Of a stretch of DNA of 53,712 nt, positions 9,709-21,195 are shown piece by piece. Each line of letters starts with the position of its first letter. Position 1 is the first letter of the stretch. This DNA is from Mucispirillum schaedleri (GTDB taxonomy: Bacteria; Chrysiogenota; Deferribacteres; Deferribacterales; Mucispirillaceae). The stretch lies in contig CASEIN010000009.1 of NCBI GenBank assembly GCA_949287985.1, positions 1 through 53,712 on the forward strand, in the 5' to 3' direction. A program made the position numbers and the translations under genes. The notes beneath the pieces were generated by a model. The model was not told the origin of the DNA. It saw nothing but the letters and a program-made list of their open reading frames with translations, and ran no database searches.

Positions 9709-10503
9709 TTACGCTTCTTCACCAGAAGGCTGCTTTGGTTTACCCCTAAGCATTTTAAAAAAGGCAATTAATATGCCTATTACAATATATGTAATAATCA
9801 TAACAAATGAAACTATTTCAAAATAAAGCACAAGTACAGATATTAAAACAAGTAAAAGTACAAGTGTTTGAAATGGGTGAGATTTAAAAAAGCCTATTTT
9901 CTTAAAGCTAAAAAATGGCACAGTGCTAACCATTAAAAATGCTAAAACATATATGCTTACAAGAAAAAATATTGAAAGTGCATTTTTAGTTAAATCAAGG
10001 TTAAGTTCGTTAATAAAAAGCACACTTGTAGCAATAAATGCAGCAGCTCCCGGAATAGGAAGTCCTACAAAATAAACATTACTGATTTTACCGCTTTGCA
10101 CATTAAAACGAGCAAGCCTTAAAGCACCACTTGCAATAAAAAAGAATGCTGCTACAATACCAAGCCTGCCAAAGCCTTTTAAAAGCCATTCATAAACTAA
10201 TATGGCAGGTGCTACACCAAATGAAACCATATCACATAATGAATCCAGCTGAACACCGAAATCACTTGTGCCGTTTACAATTCTAGCAACTTTTCCATCA
10301 ATACCATCAAAAAAAGCTGCCAATATTAGAAAGTATGCTGCAAACACAAAATTATCACCTTTTACATTCATACTTCCCACAGAAAGCATAATGGAATATA
10401 CACCACAAAAAAGCCCAAGAATAGTAATAACATTAGGCAGTATAACATTTCTATGACGAAGTGTCATATTTAATTTATTTTGTTTATTAGATAAAATCCC
10501 CAT
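9709..10503 (-). CDS. pssA: CDP-diacylglycerol-serine O-phosphatidyltransferase
   Basis: A membrane enzyme that makes phosphatidylserine from CDP-diacylglycerol and serine. The 264-residue protein has about seven to eight hydrophobic segments and an exact CDP-alcohol phosphotransferase motif, DG-x2-AR-x8-G-x3-D-x3-D, starting in FDGIDGKVARIVNG and ending QLDSLCD. It directly follows psd (12-base gap), whose product decarboxylates its product to phosphatidylethanolamine, so the two form a functional pair. The tail KPKQPSGEEA is cytoplasmic-like. Confidence 0.93.
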   Translation of the reverse strand: MGILSNKQNKLNMTLRHRNVILPNVITILGLFCGVYSIMLSVGSMNVKGDNFVFAAYFLILAAFFDGIDGKVARIVNGTSDFGVQLDSLCDMVSFGVAPAILVYEWLLKGFGRLGIVAAFFFIASGALRLARFNVQSGKISNVYFVGLPIPGAAAFIATSVLFINELNLDLTKNALSIFFLVSIYVLAFLMVSTVPFFSFKKIGFFKSHPFQTLVLLLVLISVLVLYFEIVSFVMIITYIVIGILIAFFKMLRGKPKQPSGEEA

Positions 10504-10515
10504 AATATACCTTTA

Positions 10516-11133
10516 TTATGCTATAAATTTTGCAATAATACTTTCACCAGCTTTAACATTATCATCTACTTTAACGGTAATTTCAGCAGATAATGGGAAG
10601 TAATGGTCTACACGAGAAGAAAATTTAATCATACCAAACCTATCTCCAGTTGCCATTAAATCGCCTTCTTTAACATAGCTAACTGTTCTTCTAGCCACTA
10701 AACCTGCCACTTGAACAGCTATAACTTTTCCGTATTTTGTTTCAAATGTAATAATGTTTCTTTCATTAATAATAGAAGCATCAGGACGGCTTGCATTAAC
10801 AAATTTACCTGGAATATGCTCAATAGAAGTAACAGTTCCAGTAACTGGAGTTCTATTTACATGCACAGAAAACACATTCATAAAAACGCCAACTTTTTTG
10901 TATTTTTCACCGTTAAATTCAACTTCTTGAACTTCTACCACTTTACCATCAGCAGCAGAAACTGCAATATCCTGCTCAATTGGAGAATTTCTTTCTGGAT
11001 CTCTAAAAAACCAGATAAATAATGCAAGTAATAGTAATGATATAGTAACCCATATAAAGTATGGGATAATGTAAAATAAAATTGTTGCAACAAGTGCACT
11101 AATAATAAACGGGTATCCTTCCTTTGCTATCAT
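10516..11133 (-). CDS. psd: Phosphatidylserine decarboxylase proenzyme (short form)
   Basis: It converts phosphatidylserine to phosphatidylethanolamine with a self-generated pyruvoyl group. From the chosen ATG at 11133, which has GAGG seven bases upstream, it is 205 residues; an in-frame ATG 27 bases earlier lacks a ribosome site. Membrane segments fill residues 8-43. ADGKV (61-65) and FSVHVNRTP (88-96) match the family. The self-cleavage motif reads KFSSRVD, so Ser172-Ser173 replaces the Gly-Ser of short-form relatives. The serine that would become pyruvoyl is kept. It is followed by pssA, its pathway partner. Confidence 0.9.
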   Translation of the reverse strand: MIAKEGYPFIISALVATILFYIIPYFIWVTISLLLLALFIWFFRDPERNSPIEQDIAVSAADGKVVEVQEVEFNGEKYKKVGVFMNVFSVHVNRTPVTGTVTSIEHIPGKFVNASRPDASIINERNIITFETKYGKVIAVQVAGLVARRTVSYVKEGDLMATGDRFGMIKFSSRVDHYFPLSAEITVKVDDNVKAGESIIAKFIA

Positions 11134-11285
11134 AATAACCTCACAAAAATATAGTTGCATTTATACTATCATAAAATAATATGACTAGCAATAAATATTA
11201 TATATTTAATGTGTAATAAATATGTAAATAATTATTCATTGAAATAGTATAGTCTATATGTTAGTTTGTAAAAAAGGGGTAAAAT

Positions 11286-12066
11286 ATGGGATATATTAAT
11301 AACCAAACAGGATACAGGTAGGGACTTCTTGAAAACAGGTCTGTTATAAAAAAGGAATGTATGCAATCATAACACCTGATGGGCTTGTAAAAAATAATAT
11401 ATACGGCTATGAAAATTGTGATATAAGTATACTTTCATCACCAAAACTAGATGCTTCTTTTGTAGATTATATTATAACCGTGCATAAAGCTGGTAAAAAT
11501 ATTAAAGGTATAGGAAATGAAACTGATGAAGTATTTTTATTTGTAATAAGTGGCTCATTAAAAGTATATAATAATGATGAAGAAACAATACTTGAAACTG
11601 GGGGATTTTTATACAGCAGAGCAGGGCAAAAGCTCTATTTTGAAAATATAAGTGAATGTAATGCAAAAATACTTTTATATAAAAGAAAATATAAAAGATT
11701 AGAAAATTTTGAACCAAAAACAATATATGGAAATATAGAAAATATATCTTATAAAAAATTTGAAGAGATGGATAATGTGTTTATGAAAGATTTACTACCA
11801 TCAGATTTTGCATATGATTTTAATTTTCATATACTATGCTTTAAAAGTGGAGCAGGTCATGGATATTTAGAGACACATATACAAGAACATGGAGCATATA
11901 TTTTATCAGGAAAGGAATGTATAATCTTGATAATAACTGGTATATGGTACAAAAAGACGATTATATTTTTATGGCTTCCTACTGTATTCAAGGTGGTTAT
12001 GGTGTAGGAAAAGATGATTTTATATATATTTATTCAAAAGACTGTAATAGAGATGAAGAAATATAG
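11286..12066 (+). pseudogene. allE: Decayed (S)-ureidoglycine aminohydrolase (allE/ylbA)
   Basis: Read across three reading frames, the protein matches E. coli AllE end to end: MGYINNQTGYR, stop, GLLENRSVIKK, then MYAIITPDGLVK to GAYILSGK, then GMYNLDNNWY to DCNRDEEI. Lesions are a TAG at 11319-11321, loss of one A in the A-run at 11348-11353, and loss of one A in GGAAAGG near 11909-11915. The bicupin metal ligands are still readable (ETHIQEH and the Gln of CIQGGYGVG), so decay looks recent. AAAAGGGG precedes the original ATG. The enzyme releases ammonia from ureidoglycine in purine/allantoin breakdown. No other allantoin gene is in the window. An open frame from 11357 to 12007 could still give a 216-residue product with a wrong tail. 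Confidence 0.9.
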
Positions 12067-12120
12067 GTAATTAATATATATTTTGCTAACATAATATATA
12101 ATAAATAACTTATAAAAAAA

Positions 12121-12148
12121 TTGACAAATTTATATATTATTATATATT
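12121..12148 (+). promoter_or_regulatory. Promoter of the restriction-modification operon
   Basis: TTGACA (12121-12126) lies 16 bases before TATATT (12143-12148). The expected leader is about 30 nucleotides to the ATG at 12182. The region is extremely AT-rich, so the -10 position is less certain than the -35. Confidence 0.55.
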
Positions 12149-12181
12149 TTTAATACTATTTAAATAACTTAAGGAGTGTTT

Positions 12182-13039
12182 ATGTGGACTAAAGAAGATG
12201 AAATTGAGTTTTTTTTATCATCAATAAAAAATAATATAGACATCCAAAATCTTTTTTATAAAATAAAAGATAGCTACTTTGCATATATTCCTAAAAATAA
12301 TGAAAATAATATAGCAACATTACAATCTAGAAATGCAATTATAGGAAGTTGGACAGAAAAATGGTGTAAAGATTTATTAGAAGAAACTGCTAAGCAAAAT
12401 AATCTATATGCTATAAATGGAGTTATATGCGAAGAATTAGGTTTAAGTAAACAATCTAGTGCAGATTTAGCTTTTTGTACAACAAATGATATATACCAAA
12501 TTCCTGATAATATTAAAGTAATTTTTGAAATTAAAATGAGTATTGTAAATAATTATAAATATGAAACAAATAATAAAGAACCTATTATACACTATTATGG
12601 TGACTACAAATCACATAAAGGTATGCCTTCATTAAGAAGAAGTGATAGTGTTCTAAAAGCAATAGGAAAGGCAATAAATATTAGAGTATCTTCAGAAAAA
12701 GCAAACAGCATTCCAATTATTATTTTAGGTAATACAAATGTTAGTGAAAATTATTTGAATAAAATAGATCATCTTGGTAAATATGGTATAATACAAAAAG
12801 TTATTTCTTTAAATCCTAATATAAATGAAAATAATTGTTCAAAAGATAAGTTTTTCATAACACCAAATGATGAAACTGAACTTTCTTCCATATTAAATGA
12901 TATTTTAAAAATGGATTTACATTACTTTTCAACTATGATTGACATGGAAAACTTAGCTAAAATTATCAAAGACTCAGTTTTATATGATGATAATGAAAAA
13001 ATAGTTCAATATTTTTTAGACGCTATAAAAGGAGTTTAA
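12182..13039 (+). CDS. Putative type II restriction endonuclease (PD-(D/E)xK)
   Basis: A 285-residue protein directly before a DNA methyltransferase, one base apart. A PD-(D/E)xK nuclease core can be read: Asp95 in SADLAFC, then Glu116 and Lys118 in VIFEIKMS (D-x20-E-x-K). I place the start at ATG 12182, five bases after AAGGAG, rather than at the GTG two codons earlier. Base and codon use is even more AT-rich than the flanking biosynthetic genes, which fits acquisition. I cannot name the restriction specificity or subfamily. The alternative, a nuclease of another defence system, is less likely given the methylase partner. Confidence 0.78.
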   Translation: MWTKEDEIEFFLSSIKNNIDIQNLFYKIKDSYFAYIPKNNENNIATLQSRNAIIGSWTEKWCKDLLEETAKQNNLYAINGVICEELGLSKQSSADLAFCTTNDIYQIPDNIKVIFEIKMSIVNNYKYETNNKEPIIHYYGDYKSHKGMPSLRRSDSVLKAIGKAINIRVSSEKANSIPIIILGNTNVSENYLNKIDHLGKYGIIQKVISLNPNINENNCSKDKFFITPNDETELSSILNDILKMDLHYFSTMIDMENLAKIIKDSVLYDDNEKIVQYFLDAIKGV

Positions 13040-13040
13040 A

Positions 13041-13916
13041 ATGAAAAAATCTATAAGCTCATCTTTTGGAATAAGTAAGAGAGAAAATCATGATTCTAGT
13101 CCATTTTATAATTTGAAAATGTATAAGAATTTTCAAGATACAAAAGAAATAATGGCAGAAAATATTATTAGTAAACACAAACTAAATAATATATACAAAA
13201 AAAGTAGCGAAATTATGAGCGAGATTCCAAACAATAGTATTCATTTGGTGGTAACATCTCCCCCATACAATGTTAATAAAGAGTATGATAATAATTTATC
13301 TTTGGATGAATATTTAAAATTGTTAGAAAATGTTTTTAAAGAAACTTATAGAGTATTAGTTGATGGTGGAAGAGTATGTATTAATGTAGCCAATATTGGT
13401 AGAAAACCTTATATACCATTAACAACATATATAAATAGTATAATGATTAATATAGGCTATTTAATGAGAGGTGAAATAATATGGGACAAAAGTGCATCGA
13501 GTGGTGTTAGTTTAGCATGGGGTAGTTTTCAAAGTGCTTCTAATCCTGTACTTCGAGATACGCATGAATATATTTTAATTTTTTCAAAAACATCTTTTAA
13601 AAGAGAAAAAATGGAAAAAAATGATACTATTACTAAAGAAAAGTTTATGGAATACAGTAAATCTATATGGAGATTTCCTACAGCAAGTGCAAAAAAAATA
13701 GGACATCCAGCTCCTTTTCCTGTAGAACTACCTTCAAGGCTAATTGAATTTTATAGTTTCCAAAATGATATTATACTCGATCCATTTATGGGAAGTGGAA
13801 CTACTGCTGTTGCAGCACTAAATCTAAATAGATATTTTTTAGGCTATGAAATAAATCAGGATTATATTGATATAGCAAAAAAACGAATATTTCAAGAGAC
13901 GTTTTATACACAATAG
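13041..13916 (+). CDS. Beta-class DNA methyltransferase (N4-cytosine or N6-adenine)
   Basis: A 291-residue methylase. Catalytic motif IV TSPPYN lies at residues 72-77, ahead of the AdoMet-binding motif I DPFMGSGTT near residue 248; this order defines the beta class. SPPY is more frequent in N4-cytosine enzymes, but beta-class adenine methylases also use it. About 45 N-terminal residues precede the conserved part. AAAAGGAG lies in the end of the endonuclease gene, so the two are co-translated. The methylase should protect host sites from the upstream nuclease. A control (C) protein gene is not seen. Confidence 0.9.
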   Translation: MKKSISSSFGISKRENHDSSPFYNLKMYKNFQDTKEIMAENIISKHKLNNIYKKSSEIMSEIPNNSIHLVVTSPPYNVNKEYDNNLSLDEYLKLLENVFKETYRVLVDGGRVCINVANIGRKPYIPLTTYINSIMINIGYLMRGEIIWDKSASSGVSLAWGSFQSASNPVLRDTHEYILIFSKTSFKREKMEKNDTITKEKFMEYSKSIWRFPTASAKKIGHPAPFPVELPSRLIEFYSFQNDIILDPFMGSGTTAVAALNLNRYFLGYEINQDYIDIAKKRIFQETFYTQ

Positions 13917-13979
13917 GTATATATAATAATTAAAATATATTGCACTAATATAAATAATGGATAAATTTATAAAACAAAG

Positions 13980-14014
13980 TGGCAGTTTTATCGCACATGT
14001 CGCTAAAACTGCCA
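13980..14014 (-). terminator. Terminator of the ilv operon (possibly bidirectional)
   Basis: A perfect 11-bp stem (13980-13990 with 14004-14014) and 13-base loop sit between convergent genes: the methyltransferase on plus and ilvC on minus. On the minus strand it is followed by CTTTGTTTTAT, so it best serves ilvC. The plus-strand flank has no T-run. Confidence 0.7.
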
Positions 14015-14057
14015 ACTATATTAATGAATGTATTAAAATCTATTTTATATATAATTT

Positions 14058-15077
<1,020 letters not shown>

Positions 15078-15113
15078 TTATACCTCATAATATTTTATCA
15101 GTTTTTAAGACTG

Positions 15114-15638
15114 TTATTTACTATTATTTTTTATTTTTTCCATTTCGCTTGTAGCTTTTGAGCCTCTGCCAATTGCAAGGCAGCCTGAACGCACCATTTC
15201 AATAATACCATAAGGGCGAACAAGCTCAATAAATGCTTCCAGCTTATCATTATCACCAGTGATTTCTATTACCATACTTTCAGGGGTAATATCAACCACA
15301 TTTCCTCTAAATGTATTTACCATATTATAAACATCACTTCTATATTTTTGAGTAACATATACTTTTATTAATATAAGCTCTCTTTCAATATGGTTGTAAG
15401 ATGTTAAATCTCTCACTTTTAATACATTTATAAGCTTACGAAGCTGCTTTATAATTTGCTCTATAATCTTATCATCACCAACTGTAACAATAGTCATCAT
15501 AGAAACATCATGTTTTTCCGTAGAGTTAACAGTTAAGCTTTCAATGTTATAGCCTCTGCCTGAAAACAGACCTGCAATACGAGCAAGCACACCAAATTTA
15601 TTTTCTACAAGTATTGATATAATATGTCTTTTTTCCAT
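15114..15638 (-). CDS. ilvH: Acetolactate synthase small (regulatory) subunit
   Basis: A 174-residue regulatory subunit that binds valine and activates IlvB. The N-terminal ACT domain reads HIISILVENKFGVLARIAGL followed by FSGRGYNIESL. The C-terminal half (about 80-160) is the second, typical domain with the VRSGCLAIGRG end. It sits six bases after ilvB. Both domains are full length, so valine feedback is expected. Confidence 0.95.
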   Translation of the reverse strand: MEKRHIISILVENKFGVLARIAGLFSGRGYNIESLTVNSTEKHDVSMMTIVTVGDDKIIEQIIKQLRKLINVLKVRDLTSYNHIERELILIKVYVTQKYRSDVYNMVNTFRGNVVDITPESMVIEITGDNDKLEAFIELVRPYGIIEMVRSGCLAIGRGSKATSEMEKIKNNSK

Positions 15639-15644
15639 AGCTGC

Positions 15645-17339
15645 CTACCTGATTATCATTTCATCTATGGAAGCACCAGCTGGCACCATAGGGTATACGT
15701 TTTCTTCTCTGTCACATAGAAAATCCATAAGCACTGGTCTATCTTTTATTTTAAGAGATTCTCTTAAAACAGCCTCCACATCTGATGGTTTTTCAGCACG
15801 TAAACCAATACAGCCGTAAGCTTCAGCAAGTTTTACAAAATCTGGCTGCACCTCAAGGCATGTATCTGAATATTTTTTATTAAAAAATAACTGCTGCCAC
15901 TGCCTAACCATACCTAAAAACTTGTTATTAATAATAACTGTTTTTATGCCTACTCTATATTGAACACATGTAGTAAGCTCTTGTATATTCATTAAAATAC
16001 CACCATCTCCAGATACACAAAACACTTCCTTATCTGGTCTGCCAACTTTTGCACCCATAGCAGCAGGAAGACCGTAACCCATAGTCCCCATACCACCTGA
16101 TGATAAAAACTGGCGTGGAAATTTATATTTATAAAATTGACCTGTCCACATTTGATGCTGGCCTACATCTGTTGCAATAATAGCATCTCCATTTGTAACT
16201 TTATAAAGTGATTCTATAACAAACTGTGGTTTTATAATATTATCGCTGTATTTATAAGAAAATGGTTTTTCATTATCCCAGGATTTAACAGTATCAAACC
16301 ATTTATCTCTATCATCTTTTGATTTATCCCATTTAAAATCACCAAGATATTTATTAATCATACATAAAACATTGTAGCTGTCCCCTACAACTGGTATTTC
16401 AATATCTACAGTTTTAGAAATAGATGATGGGTCAATATCAATATGAGCAATACGTGCATTTTTTGCAAACCTGTCTAACCTACCAGTAGAACGGTCTGTA
16501 AAGCGTGTGCCTATGGCTATAATATAGTCGGATTCTGTAACTGCCATATTAGATGCATAATTACCATGCATACCAAGCCAGCCTATCCACTGTTTATCGT
16601 TAGCAGGGTAACCACTTAAGCCCATAAATGATGAAACTACAGGTAAGTTTAATGCATTTGCAAACTTAATAAGTTCTTCTGTTGCACCTTTACTAACCTT
16701 TACACCACCACCAATATATATAACTGGTTTTTTAGCAGTCTCTAATACTTTTAAAAGTTTTTTCACCTGCATTGGGTGGCCTTCCACATTAGGCTGATAG
16801 CCTGCTAAAAATATTTTTGCATCAGGTTCGTATTTAGTTTTAGCTGCAAACACATCTTTTGGAATATCTACTAAAACAGGCCCAGGTCTTCCTGTTGTAG
16901 CAATGTGTATTGCTTCATTTAATGTATTTGCCAAATCTTTAACATCAGTAACAAGATAGCTGTGTTTTACTATAGGACGTGTAATACCAACAATATCAGC
17001 TTCCTGAAATGCATCGCCACCTATTAAGTTTGTAACAACCTGCCCAGTTATTACAAGCATAGGCACGCTATCCATATAAGCTGTACCAATACCTGTTACT
17101 AAGTTAGTAGCACCAGGCCCACTAGTTGCCATACATACACCAATTTTGCCAGTAGCTCTAGCATAGCCGTCAGCAGCATGGGCTCCCCCCTGCTCATGAC
17201 GTGGCAGAATATGTTTTAAATCAGAATCAAATAATGTATCGTAAAACCCAGTTAAAGAACCACCTGGGTAGCTAAATATTACTTCTACCCCGTTTCGCTT
17301 TAAGCAGTATATAACTATTTCACCACCTGAACAAATCAT
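15645..17339 (-). CDS. ilvB: Acetolactate synthase large (catalytic) subunit
   Basis: A thiamine-diphosphate enzyme of 564 residues forming acetolactate or acetohydroxybutyrate. VIFSYPGGSL and RHEQGGAHAADGYAR hold the conserved glutamate region. The FAD-binding middle domain is present. The ThDP motif runs from GDGGILMN to INN near residues 445-472. The start has GGGAG just upstream and matches the usual start of the conserved domain. It lies between ilvD and ilvH. Confidence 0.96.
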   Translation of the reverse strand: MICSGGEIVIYCLKRNGVEVIFSYPGGSLTGFYDTLFDSDLKHILPRHEQGGAHAADGYARATGKIGVCMATSGPGATNLVTGIGTAYMDSVPMLVITGQVVTNLIGGDAFQEADIVGITRPIVKHSYLVTDVKDLANTLNEAIHIATTGRPGPVLVDIPKDVFAAKTKYEPDAKIFLAGYQPNVEGHPMQVKKLLKVLETAKKPVIYIGGGVKVSKGATEELIKFANALNLPVVSSFMGLSGYPANDKQWIGWLGMHGNYASNMAVTESDYIIAIGTRFTDRSTGRLDRFAKNARIAHIDIDPSSISKTVDIEIPVVGDSYNVLCMINKYLGDFKWDKSKDDRDKWFDTVKSWDNEKPFSYKYSDNIIKPQFVIESLYKVTNGDAIIATDVGQHQMWTGQFYKYKFPRQFLSSGGMGTMGYGLPAAMGAKVGRPDKEVFCVSGDGGILMNIQELTTCVQYRVGIKTVIINNKFLGMVRQWQQLFFNKKYSDTCLEVQPDFVKLAEAYGCIGLRAEKPSDVEAVLRESLKIKDRPVLMDFLCDREENVYPMVPAGASIDEMIIR

Positions 17340-17383
17340 TTTGTTTCTCCCATCATTAAGCTTAAGAAGTATAACTTCTTAAA

Positions 17384-19042
17384 TTATATATCACGCTTGA
17401 AAATTGCACCTTCATTGGCACTAGATACGCCTTTTGCATATTTTGCCAAATATCCACTTGCTACTTTTTTAGCAGGCATTTTGAAATTAGCACGTCTTTT
17501 TTCAAGTTCAGCATCACTTACTTCTAAATTTATTTTTCTTTCAGGTATATTAATAGATATTTTATCACCATCTTCTACTAAGCCGATAATACCACCTTCA
17601 GCAGCTTCTGGTGAAATATGACCAACACATGGACCTCTTGTGCCACCTGAAAATCTGCCGTCAGTAATTAAAGCTACCTGAGTAAGCCCAAGCCCAGCAA
17701 TAGCAGCAGTTGGGGCAAGCATTTCTCTCATACCTGGGCCACCTTTTGGACCTTCGTATCTTATAACTACTATATCACCATTTTTAATTTTACCACCCAT
17801 AATAGCAGCCATTGCATCTTCTTCAGAATTAAAAGTTTTTGCACAACCAGTAAACACCATCATATCAGGATTAACTGCACTTTGTTTAATAACAGAGCCA
17901 CCTGGAGCAATATTTCCACGTAAAACTGCAATACCACCTTCCTTGTGATATGGGTTATCTATACCTCTAATAATATCGCTGTCATAATTTTCTGCTGCTT
18001 TACATATTTCTTTAACAGTCATACCACTAACAGTAATATTATCTTCTAATAAACTTTCCAAAGATTTCATAACAGCAGGAACGCCACCTGCAAACTCTAA
18101 ATCTTCCATAAAATATTTCCCACCTGGAAGAAGGCTTGTAATGTGCGGAGTTTCTTTAGATAAAGCATCAAAAGAATCTAAATTTAAAGGCACACCTGCT
18201 TCATAAGCAATAGCTGGAAGGTGTAAAGTTGTGTTTGTTGAGCCACCTAAAGCTAAATCTGCCCTAATAGCGTTTTTAAATGCTTTTTCATTCATAATAT
18301 CAAGTGGTTTAATATCTTCTTTTACTAAAGATACAAGCCTTACACCAGAATCAAAAGCAATACGGCGTTTTTTAGCCATACCAGCCATAGCTGTAGCACA
18401 GCCTGGCATACTCATACCCATAACTTCTGTAAGGCATGCCATAGTATTAGCAGTGAAAAGCCCTTGACATGAACCTTCCCCAGGGCATGCTGTCATCTCT
18501 AGATTTGTCATTTCTTCATCATCTATTTCGCCTGTTGCTGCTTTTGATGCTGCTTCAAAAGAATCAGTAATAAAATCACGTCTTTTCATACGGTAGTTAC
18601 CACTCATCATAGGACCAGCTGTAACAAATATGGAAGGGACATTAATACGTGCAGCAGCCATAAGCATACCCGGTGTGATTTTATCACAATTTGTAATAAA
18701 TAAAACACCATCAAGAGAATGGGCATTAACAACACATTCTATCATATCAGCAATAGCATCTCTACTTGGCAGACTGTAACGCATACCAGAATGCCCCATA
18801 GATATACCATCACAAACTCCAGGAACACTGAAAATAAACGCCTGCCCACCACCAGTGTGTATACCTTTTTCAGCAAATCTTTCCAATATTCTCATACCAG
18901 AGTGCCCTGGAATTAGGTCTGTAAAACTGGAGCATATACCTATAAAGGGTGCATTCATTTGTTCTTTTGAAACACCTGTCCCATATATTAATGCTCTATT
19001 AGGTGCTCTTTGGCAGCCTTGTTTAATAATATCACTTCTCAT
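17384..19042 (-). CDS. ilvD: Dihydroxy-acid dehydratase
   Basis: An iron-sulfur dehydratase giving 2-oxoisovalerate and 2-oxo-3-methylvalerate. The protein is 552 residues. The cluster cysteines are in [18 protein letters not shown] and [22 protein letters not shown] and [13 protein letters not shown] are the C-terminal signatures. It is the first gene of the ilv operon, with a gap of about 44 bases to ilvB and a divergent chemoreceptor gene upstream. No leader peptide or T-box is obvious in the 190-base divergent gap. Confidence 0.96.
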   Translation of the reverse strand: MRSDIIKQGCQRAPNRALIYGTGVSKEQMNAPFIGICSSFTDLIPGHSGMRILERFAEKGIHTGGGQAFIFSVPGVCDGISMGHSGMRYSLPSRDAIADMIECVVNAHSLDGVLFITNCDKITPGMLMAAARINVPSIFVTAGPMMSGNYRMKRRDFITDSFEAASKAATGEIDDEEMTNLEMTACPGEGSCQGLFTANTMACLTEVMGMSMPGCATAMAGMAKKRRIAFDSGVRLVSLVKEDIKPLDIMNEKAFKNAIRADLALGGSTNTTLHLPAIAYEAGVPLNLDSFDALSKETPHITSLLPGGKYFMEDLEFAGGVPAVMKSLESLLEDNITVSGMTVKEICKAAENYDSDIIRGIDNPYHKEGGIAVLRGNIAPGGSVIKQSAVNPDMMVFTGCAKTFNSEEDAMAAIMGGKIKNGDIVVIRYEGPKGGPGMREMLAPTAAIAGLGLTQVALITDGRFSGGTRGPCVGHISPEAAEGGIIGLVEDGDKISINIPERKINLEVSDAELEKRRANFKMPAKKVASGYLAKYAKGVSSANEGAIFKRDI

Positions 19043-19176
19043 AATCTATACCTGCTTTTTTTATAGTTATAAATTAAAACAATTTATTAAATTATCACTA
19101 TAAATATAATTTAGCAATTATTTTTTTATATAAAACCATAAATTTATATTAAAACTTTACTTTATCAAATTATTTA

Positions 19177-19205
19177 TTGAAAAATATAAAAATGCATATT
19201 ATACT
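19177..19205 (+). promoter_or_regulatory. Sigma-70-type promoter of the chemoreceptor gene
   Basis: TTGAAA (19177-19182), a 17-base spacer and TATACT (19200-19205) lie 29 bases before the ATG. It resembles a housekeeping promoter rather than a FliA-type one. Confidence 0.65.
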
Positions 19206-19234
19206 GAACAAATATTGATAGAAGGGGTTGAAGT

Positions 19235-21169
19235 ATGCGCAAGAATCAAGGTCAATTAAAAAAATTCTCACTATCATTAAAAGCAAAAATGATGATAACA
19301 TCGTCTTTTTTGATTGCTATTGGAATGGTTTCTGTAATTATTTTTGATTATATTAAAAATTCCAGTTATTCAGAGCATTTGCTTTCAAGGGAAGCTCAAA
19401 AAATTACAGAAACTATTTCTGCAAGAACTAATGACTGGATGAAGTATAACCAATTATTAGCAGAATATGTTGGTAAATCCATGATATTTGATAATTTAAC
19501 TGATTTTGCAAAATATCAGCCTATATTAGATGCTGTTGAGGATAGAGATGAAGTAATCCAAATGCTTGTATCTTTTGAAAATGGTAGAAACTTTTTATCA
19601 AAAGGTATAAAAGAACTACCACGTGGTTTTTATGGACCAGAAAAACATTGGTATAAGGCTGCAATGGCATCAGATAAACCTGTGGTATCAAATGCTTATA
19701 TTGATGGTATTACTCAAAAGCCATGTATTACAATATCTTTTAAAATACAAGCAAGAGATGGCACAAAAGGCGTTATATGTATAGATTTTAATTTAATAGC
19801 ATTAAGAGATTTTCTTGATAAATCAAAAGATAAAGAATTAAGTGGTCTTGTAACAATTTTAGATGAAAATATAAATGTGGTTATTGGTTCAAAGCCAGAG
19901 TTTACTACACATAAACTAGAAGATATTGACCCTGCTCTTAAAAGGGTTGAAACACTTATCTCTAAAAAAGATGATAGAATATTACAAATTACAGATAAAG
20001 ATGGTAAAAACTGGGTATGTTTTTTAAATAAAACATACGATTATGGCTGGTATGTGCTTTATAGAATACCAAAACATGTTTTTTATGCTACTCAGATTAC
20101 AAATATGATAGAATCACTTATAATTGGTGCAGTTCTTACTTTCATAGCAATAATTTTATCAATGTTTGCTGTAAGCAGGTCCCTAAGACAGCTTAGTAAA
20201 TTCCAAAAAATAATGATAGATGCAAGCTCTAGTAATGACTTAACTATCCGTATCCCTGCAGAAACAAATGATGAGCTTGGTAAAATTGCTGACAGTATGA
20301 ATATGTTTATTAGTAAAGTTCAAGAAATTGTAGCAGCTGTTAGAAGTGCTACAATTGAAGTAGCAACAAGTAATAATCAGCTTGCTGCCACAATGGAGGA
20401 ATTATCTACAACATTTGACTCTCAGGCAGAACAGGTTGATAATATGGTAAACAGTATGGAACAGGTGGGAACAGTATTCCAGGCAACTTCAAGAGCATTA
20501 GCAGAAAATATGGTTGCACTTGAAAATACGGCAAAAATGTCTAAAGAAGAAACTAAAAAACTTGAAGTAGTATCAAATGATATGTCTGAAATAGAAAAAG
20601 ATACAGTTATACTTTCAAAAAATATTGATAATTTATCAGAAAGTTCTAATCAGATTGGTGAAATTATTAACGTTATTAACGATATTGCAGACCAAACAAA
20701 CCTGCTTGCATTAAATGCAGCAATTGAGGCAGCACGTGCAGGGGACGCAGGACGTGGTTTTGCTGTTGTTGCAGATGAGGTTAGGAAGTTAGCAGAAAGA
20801 ACTCAAAAAGCAACTGGTGAAATTACAGATATTATTAACACATTGCAGCACGAAGCAGTTTCAGCCAGCGAGGCTATGACTCATTCTGCAGAAAGTGTTA
20901 AAACTGGTGCTGGTAACATTAGTGATGTTACACTTGAAATCCAAAAAGTTACAAGAGAAGTTGCAAACCTATACAGATATATGAAACCAGTGGTATCATC
21001 TGTTGATAATCAGCAGTCTACAGTGCAAAATGTGGTGGATAATGCCCAAGTAATTGCTGCAGGTATTGAAGAAAGTAATGCAGCAGTTAATGAAGTAAAT
21101 AAAACTGTAAGCCACTTACAACAAAGAACTGAAAGTTTAAAACTTTTAATAGAACAGTTTAAAGCATAG
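19235..21169 (+). CDS. Methyl-accepting chemotaxis protein (Cache-type sensor)
   Basis: A 644-residue transmembrane chemoreceptor that should pass signals to CheA. Membrane helix 1 is at about residues 18-38. The periplasmic region at about 40-285 looks like a double Cache domain (segments such as [11 protein letters not shown] and VCIDFNL). Helix 2 is at about 288-312, HAMP at about 313-365, and the signalling domain at about 400-640. The highly conserved hairpin tip reads [20 protein letters not shown]. No CheR-docking pentapeptide is at the C-terminus. The ligand cannot be told. It is a single-gene unit with its own promoter and terminator. Confidence 0.93.
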   Translation: MRKNQGQLKKFSLSLKAKMMITSSFLIAIGMVSVIIFDYIKNSSYSEHLLSREAQKITETISARTNDWMKYNQLLAEYVGKSMIFDNLTDFAKYQPILDAVEDRDEVIQMLVSFENGRNFLSKGIKELPRGFYGPEKHWYKAAMASDKPVVSNAYIDGITQKPCITISFKIQARDGTKGVICIDFNLIALRDFLDKSKDKELSGLVTILDENINVVIGSKPEFTTHKLEDIDPALKRVETLISKKDDRILQITDKDGKNWVCFLNKTYDYGWYVLYRIPKHVFYATQITNMIESLIIGAVLTFIAIILSMFAVSRSLRQLSKFQKIMIDASSSNDLTIRIPAETNDELGKIADSMNMFISKVQEIVAAVRSATIEVATSNNQLAATMEELSTTFDSQAEQVDNMVNSMEQVGTVFQATSRALAENMVALENTAKMSKEETKKLEVVSNDMSEIEKDTVILSKNIDNLSESSNQIGEIINVINDIADQTNLLALNAAIEAARAGDAGRGFAVVADEVRKLAERTQKATGEITDIINTLQHEAVSASEAMTHSAESVKTGAGNISDVTLEIQKVTREVANLYRYMKPVVSSVDNQQSTVQNVVDNAQVIAAGIEESNAAVNEVNKTVSHLQQRTESLKLLIEQFKA

Positions 21170-21195
21170 TTTAAGTAAGTATTTTGTAAATATAG

